Assembly (NCBI GenBank): GCA_002404675.1
Contig: DHKE01000007.1
Coordinates: 17,766-37,312, forward strand
From: Porphyromonadaceae bacterium UBA4702
Lineage (GTDB): Bacteria > Bacteroidota > Bacteroidia > Bacteroidales > Muribaculaceae
DNA: 19,547 nucleotides
Direction: 5' to 3'
The translations under genes and the position numbers were made by a program. Each line of letters begins with the position of its first letter. Within the stretch, counting starts at the first letter, position 1. Shown here piece after piece: positions 14,482-19,547 of the stretch. The notes under the pieces are model-generated. The model had not been told where the DNA came from, searched no databases, and worked only from the letters and a program-made list of their open reading frames with translations.

Positions 14482-15588
14482 ATGAAGATAGTAGTGACAG
14501 GCACTCGCGGAATCCCAGGAATACAGGGGGGCGTAGAGACGCATTGCCAGCACCTTTACCCGCGCATCGCTGCCGCAGGGCACGACGTGACCGTGCTGCG
14601 CCGCTCCTGCTACGCCGAAGAGGCTGACGAGTGCGGCGGTTGCTACATGGGAGTGAAAGTCAAGGACGTGTTCGCGCCCAGACGCAAGAGCCTCGAAGCA
14701 ATAATGCACACATTCCTCGCCGTAATCAAGGCGCGGCGCATGAATCCCGACATACTCCACATACATGCCGTCGGTCCGTCGCTTATGGTGCCTTTCGCAC
14801 GTATGCTCGGGCTGAAAGTCGTAACTACCAATCACGGACCCGACTATGACCGGCAGAAATGGGGCCGCCTCGCCAAAGCCATGCTGAAATGCGGCGAGCG
14901 CATGGGCGCGAAATTCTCAAACGCCGTCATCGTCATCTCACGCCCCATAGCCGACGCTCTCGCCTCACTGTACGGCAGACGCGACACCGACCTGATATAC
15001 AACGGCGTGGAGCAGCCAGACATTGACCCACAGACAGACTACATCGACAGCCGCGGCATCGAGTCGCGCAAATATGTGGTAACACTCGGGCGGTTCGTCC
15101 CCGAAAAACGCTTTGACGACCTCATACGCGCCTTCGCCGCAGCCGCACCGCAGGGCTACAAACTGGTGATTGCCGGCGAGGCTGACCACCCTGACGAATA
15201 CAGCAAGTCGCTGCATGACCTCGCCAACAAGAACGGCGTTGTCCTAACCGGGTTTATCAAGGGGGGAAAACTAAACCAGCTTATGAGCCATGCTGCCCTC
15301 TTCGTGCTGCCCTCTTCACACGAAGGTCTGCCAATTTCTCTGCTTGAAGCCATGAGCTACGGCATCGACGTACTTGCCTCCGACATCCCCGCCAACCGCA
15401 TTGCTCAGCTTGAAGAGGACGACTTTTTTGCCGTCGGCGACACTGCAACGCTGGCGAAAAAAATCGCGGAGCGACTGGCATCGCCAGCCACCCCGCGAGT
15501 GTACGACCTCTCCCCTTACGACTGGGACAACATCGCCCGGCAGACACTCGCCGTATACCGCCGAGTGCTCGGCTCTTCCGGCAAGTGA
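14482..15588 (+). CDS. GT-B glycosyltransferase, family 4
   Basis: A 368-residue retaining glycosyltransferase, probably peripheral to the inner membrane, adding a sugar from a nucleotide donor to a lipid-linked or cell-surface glycan. The N-terminal acceptor domain begins MKIVVTGTRGIPGIQGGVET, with the Gly-rich loop typical of GT4. The motif TTNHGPDYDRQKWG (about 113-126) is shared with rhamnosyl/DUF1972-type members. The donor domain starts near KYVVTLGRFVPEKRFDDLI (about 197-215), with the EX7E pair Glu281/Glu289 in SHEGLPISLLEAMSYG. Donor and acceptor cannot be told. It follows the radical SAM gene by 27 nt with no promoter between, so they likely form an operon. It is convergent with the barrel gene; stop codons are 13 nt apart. 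Confidence 0.92.
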   Translation: MKIVVTGTRGIPGIQGGVETHCQHLYPRIAAAGHDVTVLRRSCYAEEADECGGCYMGVKVKDVFAPRRKSLEAIMHTFLAVIKARRMNPDILHIHAVGPSLMVPFARMLGLKVVTTNHGPDYDRQKWGRLAKAMLKCGERMGAKFSNAVIVISRPIADALASLYGRRDTDLIYNGVEQPDIDPQTDYIDSRGIESRKYVVTLGRFVPEKRFDDLIRAFAAAAPQGYKLVIAGEADHPDEYSKSLHDLANKNGVVLTGFIKGGKLNQLMSHAALFVLPSSHEGLPISLLEAMSYGIDVLASDIPANRIAQLEEDDFFAVGDTATLAKKIAERLASPATPRVYDLSPYDWDNIARQTLAVYRRVLGSSGK

Positions 15589-15601
15589 CCGCTGCGAAGC
15601 G

Positions 15602-17692
15602 TCAGTGCAGGATGCCCGAAGTCGTTGCCCCCGAAACCGTAGGCTCGTTGGTGCGCTCGACCTTCTTGCCGAAGCCGAATGTATATGTCACCTGCAACTG
15701 CGCAAAGGCATGGGAATCTGTGCCGTATATCTGCTGACAATCTTCATATGCGCCGCTTCTCATAGTCATTTTGCCCTGCTCCCAATTCCAGCGCGTCAGG
15801 TTCACGAGGTTAGCGCGGATATTCCAGTCGCCGGAAGCCCAGCCAACACGGATATACCACGCAGGCTTGTTGCGTATCATATAGCCGTTCATCCAGCCGT
15901 CAGCAAACTCGCCGCCTGAAATATACGCCAGACTGAAATTCCAGTTGTTCAGGTAATACGTCGCCATTGCAGCCCACGAAAAGTGCGAATTGTCCATATT
16001 GTACGGTTTGCCATTGTGGTTCAGGTAGTGAGACACCTCGCCAGTCAGCAGCAATTTCCGGTCAAACAGCTTCACAGTGCCGTTTGCCCCATAGCGCAGC
16101 TGCCACCACAGCCCCATAGGCTGCTGTATCGTTCGCACCACGCCATCAGGCGATGCCTCGTAGACGTATGCATACCGGTCATTGATAGAATACCCCCAGG
16201 CGAACACGCTGTAACTCACCGTGTTGGACGGCATGCCAGTATACGATACCCCGATATCGTTCATTTTTGCAGGGACAAGAGCCGGATTGCCCGTATAGCT
16301 CATCAGCGGCGTTGACTGTATGACATTCGCGCTCTTGTAGTTCGGCGACGGAGCCCATGACGAATAGTGGTAGTCAAGGCTCACGGAGTGGCTGTCATTA
16401 AAGCCGTACTGCAATGACAGGTCAACCCACGGCAGCGACGGAGTGTCCTTGACGTCATTCACCTTAAGCCAGTTCCATTTCCACCCGAAACCGACAAGTC
16501 CGTACAGCCGCCCCAAGGTCACGTTATAGGTGACACCCGCGTTGAGCATCGACGACTGCGCTCGGTCAAACGCATCAACCGACCCCGAATAGAGCGTCCG
16601 CGCATTGTCGTATGAGCCGTACACAAACGACGTGATGCAACCGTACTTGCCGAAATCGTGCTTGTATTTCAGGCTCGCGTTCAGCTGGCTCGTATTGTCC
16701 TTCGCGCTGTTCCGGATTGGCTCAAAACCCTCCTCCGCGTACACTGACGACTGCTCCGTATGGTTGAACGTGAACGACGGTATGAACGTCAGCGAATTGC
16801 CCTTAGGCAGCACGAAAAAATAATAGCCATTGTAGTTTATGAACTTGGAGCTGGTGTCCGAGTTGCTGCTGTACACCGATGCCGGGAAAATCCCGTCAGT
16901 GTACGACACCGTGCCGTTCCGGTCCTCATGCGGCGTATTGTTTATTTTGCCGCTCACCTGCGACGAGGCCTGAATCTTGTCAGAATTGTACGTCGCCTTG
17001 AATGTCGCGAAATACTGCTGGTTGCGCCACTTCGAGCCTGTCGTGCTGGAATTGCGGCCGAACTCCGCCGTCGTGCCGTCAGGTTGCGGCAGACGGTACG
17101 TCTCGCTCTCCGCCAATCCCTTATGGTCAGAGGTTGCATTGAAGCCCCACCCCATCAGGTCGTAAGTCATCTTCTTGTACTGCAGGCGGACGCTTCCGAG
17201 CAGCTGCCCGGAATACGAAATGAGGTTGGCATGGCCAAAACCCTTGACATAGCCGCCGTACTCATACTTCTCCATGATGAAGTTGACCACATTGGCATTG
17301 CCCTGCAAACGGGGGTCAGACGGATATTTCAGGTACTCGACACGCTTCACGTCCGACATCCGCATTGCTTTCAGGTCTTCTGCGCTCGCGGGAATATAGT
17401 CGATGTAAACAGCGACAGACTTGCCGTCACTCGCCTCGATTTCTTCACCTGTCGAAATTTTCAGCTGCGGTATCGCCAGCTGGTTCAGGAGGTCAACGCC
17501 CGTCTGCGACGCATTCTTCTGCTTCGTTGTCGGTATATAGGTTGACTTTTCAGCCCCAGTACGCTGAAGCCGCCCCTCCACCACTACTTCACCGAGTTCC
17601 GAGACACTCAAGCTGTCCGGCTCCTCCGTCTGCGCAACGGCGGCAATCGCTGCCGCCACGCACATTATCACTGTTGTAAATCTTCTGTACAT
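15602..17692 (-). CDS. Outer-membrane beta-barrel protein, TonB-dependent-receptor-like (OMP_b-brl_3 type)
   Basis: A 696-residue outer-membrane protein. The signal peptide is MYRRFTTVIMCVAAAIAAVA with cleavage near residue 20. A reduced plug-like region follows (about 28-160): LGEVVVEGRLQ, then a segment resembling DLLNQLAIPQLKISTGEEIE, and VKRVEYLKYPSDPRLQGNAN. The rest is a long series of alternating, aromatic-rich beta strands up to the final FAQLQVTYTFGFGKK. A short Ser/Thr tail ends in SGILH. It lacks a clear carboxypeptidase-regulatory-like N-terminal domain and no SusD partner is adjacent, so it is unlikely to be a SusC-type polysaccharide importer. Its ligand is unknown. I see no canonical TAnnTTTG box upstream at 17693-17760. 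It is convergent with the glycosyltransferase gene. Confidence 0.87.
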   Translation of the reverse strand: MYRRFTTVIMCVAAAIAAVAQTEEPDSLSVSELGEVVVEGRLQRTGAEKSTYIPTTKQKNASQTGVDLLNQLAIPQLKISTGEEIEASDGKSVAVYIDYIPASAEDLKAMRMSDVKRVEYLKYPSDPRLQGNANVVNFIMEKYEYGGYVKGFGHANLISYSGQLLGSVRLQYKKMTYDLMGWGFNATSDHKGLAESETYRLPQPDGTTAEFGRNSSTTGSKWRNQQYFATFKATYNSDKIQASSQVSGKINNTPHEDRNGTVSYTDGIFPASVYSSNSDTSSKFINYNGYYFFVLPKGNSLTFIPSFTFNHTEQSSVYAEEGFEPIRNSAKDNTSQLNASLKYKHDFGKYGCITSFVYGSYDNARTLYSGSVDAFDRAQSSMLNAGVTYNVTLGRLYGLVGFGWKWNWLKVNDVKDTPSLPWVDLSLQYGFNDSHSVSLDYHYSSWAPSPNYKSANVIQSTPLMSYTGNPALVPAKMNDIGVSYTGMPSNTVSYSVFAWGYSINDRYAYVYEASPDGVVRTIQQPMGLWWQLRYGANGTVKLFDRKLLLTGEVSHYLNHNGKPYNMDNSHFSWAAMATYYLNNWNFSLAYISGGEFADGWMNGYMIRNKPAWYIRVGWASGDWNIRANLVNLTRWNWEQGKMTMRSGAYEDCQQIYGTDSHAFAQLQVTYTFGFGKKVERTNEPTVSGATTSGILH

Positions 17693-17871
17693 GATGTTCT
17701 ATTTGTTCATCCATATAGAAGACGCGCAAGCCGCCCGCATGTGACATCTAAAGTTTTTTTAACATGTAATATGCAATGAAAATTCCGGCCCAAAGACGAG
17801 GGACGAGAATCAGGCATAAAAGACAAATGTGCAACCCACAGCGAGTCACACATTCATCTGTATCTAGGGAT

Positions 17872-17885
17872 GCGGCATTAGCCGC
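17872..17885 (-). terminator. Short hairpin after rplQ, weak terminator candidate
   Basis: GCGGC (17872-17876) and GCCGC (17881-17885) form a 5-bp GC stem with loop ATTA, just past the rplQ stop on the minus strand. No U run follows, so the call is weak. The rest of the 202-nt gap at 17693-17894 holds a run of seven T (17754-17760) and nothing else I can name. Confidence 0.35.
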
Positions 17886-17894
17886 TATACTACA

Positions 17895-18386
17895 TTACTC
17901 TGCCTTAGCTTCTTCAGCTGCGGGAGCAGCTGCCTCTACAGCCTCTGCCTTGGGAGCGGCCTTCTTGCTGCTGCGGCGTGATCTCTTGGCCTTGGCAGGC
18001 TTCTTGTCGGCATCCTTCAGCATATTCTCGTTGAAGTCTACAAGCTCGATGAAGCACATCTCGGCGTTGTCGCCCAGACGATGACCGGTCTTCAGTATGC
18101 GGCAATAACCGCCCGGACGGTCAGCGACCTTCTCGCCCACTACAGCGAAAAGCTCCTTGATGCTCTCCTTGTTCTGGAGGTATGAGAACACGATGCGGCG
18201 GTTCTGGCCGTTATCGACTTTGCTGCGTGTGATCAGCGGCTCTACATATACGCGCAGGGCCTTCGCCTTGGCGAGAGTAGTTGTGATTCTCTTGTGGAGG
18301 ATCAGCGATGAAGCCATGTTTGACAACAGCGCGTCGCGATGGGCTTTCTTGCGGCTCAGGTGGTTGAATTTCTTATTATGTCTCAT
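17895..18386 (-). CDS. rplQ: Large-subunit ribosomal protein bL17
   Basis: A 163-residue bL17 of the 50S subunit. The first about 120 residues are the canonical domain: [20 protein letters not shown], then LFNMASSL-like [20 protein letters not shown], and [20 protein letters not shown]. The remaining about 40 residues form a Lys/Ala/Glu-rich low-complexity tail ([20 protein letters not shown] onward), a common extension in Bacteroidota. It is the last gene of the ribosomal cluster on this strand, 8 nt after rpoA, as in the usual order rpsD-rpoA-rplQ. Confidence 0.98.
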   Translation of the reverse strand: MRHNKKFNHLSRKKAHRDALLSNMASSLILHKRITTTLAKAKALRVYVEPLITRSKVDNGQNRRIVFSYLQNKESIKELFAVVGEKVADRPGGYCRILKTGHRLGDNAEMCFIELVDFNENMLKDADKKPAKAKRSRRSSKKAAPKAEAVEAAAPAAEEAKAE

Positions 18387-18394
18387 GGTGATCT

Positions 18395-19393
18395 TTAGTC
18401 TCTGTCTAATTTATACTTTGATATGTCCATCCCGAAAGTGAGGTTTTTCGATTCAAGTAGCTGATCGAGTTCGGTAAGGGACTTTCTTCCGAAATTGCGG
18501 AATTTCAGCAAGTCATTCTTGTTGAAGCCCACCAGCTCGCCCAGTGTCTCGACTTCTGCGCTCTTCAGGCAGTTCAGTGCACGCACTGACAGAGACATGT
18601 CGGACAGCTTGGTCTTCAGAAGCTGGCGCATCTTGAGGACATCCTCGTCAAACTCCTCATCATCTTCATCAATCGGAGCCTCGAGTGAGATTTTGTCATC
18701 AGTGAACAGAATGAAGTGCTGAATCAGAATTTTGGATGCCTCCTTCAGCGCATCTTTCGGATGTATCGAACCGTCTGTCGTCACCTCGATGAGCAACTTC
18801 TCATAGTCGGTCTTCTGCTCCACGCGGTAGTTGTCAACGACATACTTCACGTTCACTATCGGAGTATAGATGGAGTCAATGGCGATGACGTTCAGATCTT
18901 CGCCTTCCATCATCTCGCGGTTCTCGTCAGCGGGAACCCACCCGCGGCCTCTGTTGACAGTGAACTCCAGATGCATTGATGCCGTCTGGGCGAGATGGCA
19001 TATCTCAAGCTCAGGGTTCAATACTTCAAATCCGCTCAATGCCTTACCCAAGTCACCTGCTTTGAACACGTCAGTGCCCGAAATCGTGACTGACCCCTTC
19101 TCAGTGTCATGGTCGTCAGTGGTCTGCTTGAAACGCACGCGCTTGAGGTTGAGGATGATGTTGGTCACATCCTCACGCACTCCGGGAATTGTGTCAAATT
19201 CATGCGCAACGCCGTCGATGCGGATCGAACAGATGGCGAAGCCGCCCAGCGAAGAGAGGAGGATGCGGCGGAGCGCATTGCCGATGGTCTGGCCGTAGCC
19301 AGGCTCCAACGGACGGAACTCAAATTTCCCGAAAGACGGCTTGTCTTCCAGCATCACTACTTTTTCAGGCTTTTGAAATGCTAAAATGGGCAT
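18395..19393 (-). CDS. rpoA: DNA-directed RNA polymerase subunit alpha
   Basis: A 332-residue RNA polymerase alpha subunit. The N-terminal dimerisation/assembly domain (about 1-230) contains [20 protein letters not shown] (about 26-45) and [20 protein letters not shown], both hallmarks. A short acidic linker (about 238-250, [14 protein letters not shown]) leads to the C-terminal DNA- and activator-binding domain, with [20 protein letters not shown] and [20 protein letters not shown]. The length is typical of Bacteroidota. It sits 16 nt after rpsD and 8 nt before rplQ. Confidence 0.98.
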   Translation of the reverse strand: MPILAFQKPEKVVMLEDKPSFGKFEFRPLEPGYGQTIGNALRRILLSSLGGFAICSIRIDGVAHEFDTIPGVREDVTNIILNLKRVRFKQTTDDHDTEKGSVTISGTDVFKAGDLGKALSGFEVLNPELEICHLAQTASMHLEFTVNRGRGWVPADENREMMEGEDLNVIAIDSIYTPIVNVKYVVDNYRVEQKTDYEKLLIEVTTDGSIHPKDALKEASKILIQHFILFTDDKISLEAPIDEDDEEFDEDVLKMRQLLKTKLSDMSLSVRALNCLKSAEVETLGELVGFNKNDLLKFRNFGRKSLTELDQLLESKNLTFGMDISKYKLDRD

Positions 19394-19409
19394 GGGACTC
19401 TATTGTTTA

Positions 19410-19547
19410 TTATTTAGAATACAACTCTACGATCAACTGCTCTTTGATAGTCTCAGGGATGTCCTCACGCTGCGGAACGTGAAGGAACTTGCCTCCCTTG
19501 ACACTGTCATCCCACTCTATCCACGGATACTTGCTGTGGTTGAAGCC
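19410..19547 (-). CDS. rpsD: Small-subunit ribosomal protein uS4, C-terminal part (cut by window edge)
   Basis: The minus strand from the right edge encodes about 45 residues ending in [15 protein letters not shown] and a TAA at 19412-19410. The segment [14 protein letters not shown], then [15 protein letters not shown], matches the C-terminus of uS4. Position directly upstream of rpoA fits the standard ribosomal-operon order. The start codon lies outside the window. Confidence 0.93.
   Translation of the reverse strand, partial: GFNHSKYPWIEWDDSVKGGKFLHVPQREDIPETIKEQLIVELYSK

Overview
The window looks like chromosome of a Bacteroidota member, most likely order Bacteroidales; a GC-rich gut lineage such as Muribaculaceae is my guess. 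Support comes from four things. Promoters match the TAnnTTTG (-7) / TTTG (-33) Bacteroides pattern. Clear Shine-Dalgarno sequences are absent. There is a DUF5683-type protein behind parAB, a succinate-type CoA transferase, and an OMP_b-brl_3-type TonB-linked barrel. The ribosomal cluster ends rpsD-rpoA-rplQ, and L17 carries the alanine/lysine-rich tail common in this phylum. Family-level placement is inference.

Layout from left to right. The 5' part of typA (minus) runs off the left edge and is divergent from a fold-type-I aminotransferase (plus). A small acidic protein follows. Next is a compositionally foreign, AT-rich toxin-antitoxin pair (HigB/Gp49-like toxin, XRE antitoxin). Around positions 2742-3630 this pair is bracketed by two 79-bp imperfect direct repeats (68/79 identical). 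Each repeat encodes the C-terminal membrane anchor of the adjacent tail-anchored protein gene (3556-4059, minus), so the TA module sits between an intact gene and a stump of a homologous 3' end.

A minus-strand block then reads, in transcription order, parA - parB - DUF5683 protein - mltD-like lytic transglycosylase - tail-anchored protein. It combines chromosome partition and cell-wall functions. The parA/parB and parB/DUF5683 junctions overlap as ATGA. Further right, miaB and a MATE transporter form an overlapping minus-strand pair. miaB is divergent from a succinate/acetate CoA transferase, and the two promoters are superimposed in about 70 bp. The CoA-transferase gene ends in a strong intrinsic terminator. 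Behind it lie a radical SAM/SPASM-like gene of lower GC and a GT4 glycosyltransferase, probably co-transcribed. Convergent to them is a 696-residue outer-membrane barrel protein. The right end holds the tail of the ribosomal-protein operon (rpsD partial, rpoA, rplQ, minus strand).

Most of the window is conserved housekeeping sequence. The accessory signals are the TA module with its flanking duplicated gene end, and the radical SAM/glycosyltransferase pair. I found no tRNA, rRNA, CRISPR array, insertion sequence, integrase or convincing parS site. No stretch over 300 bases lacks a gene.
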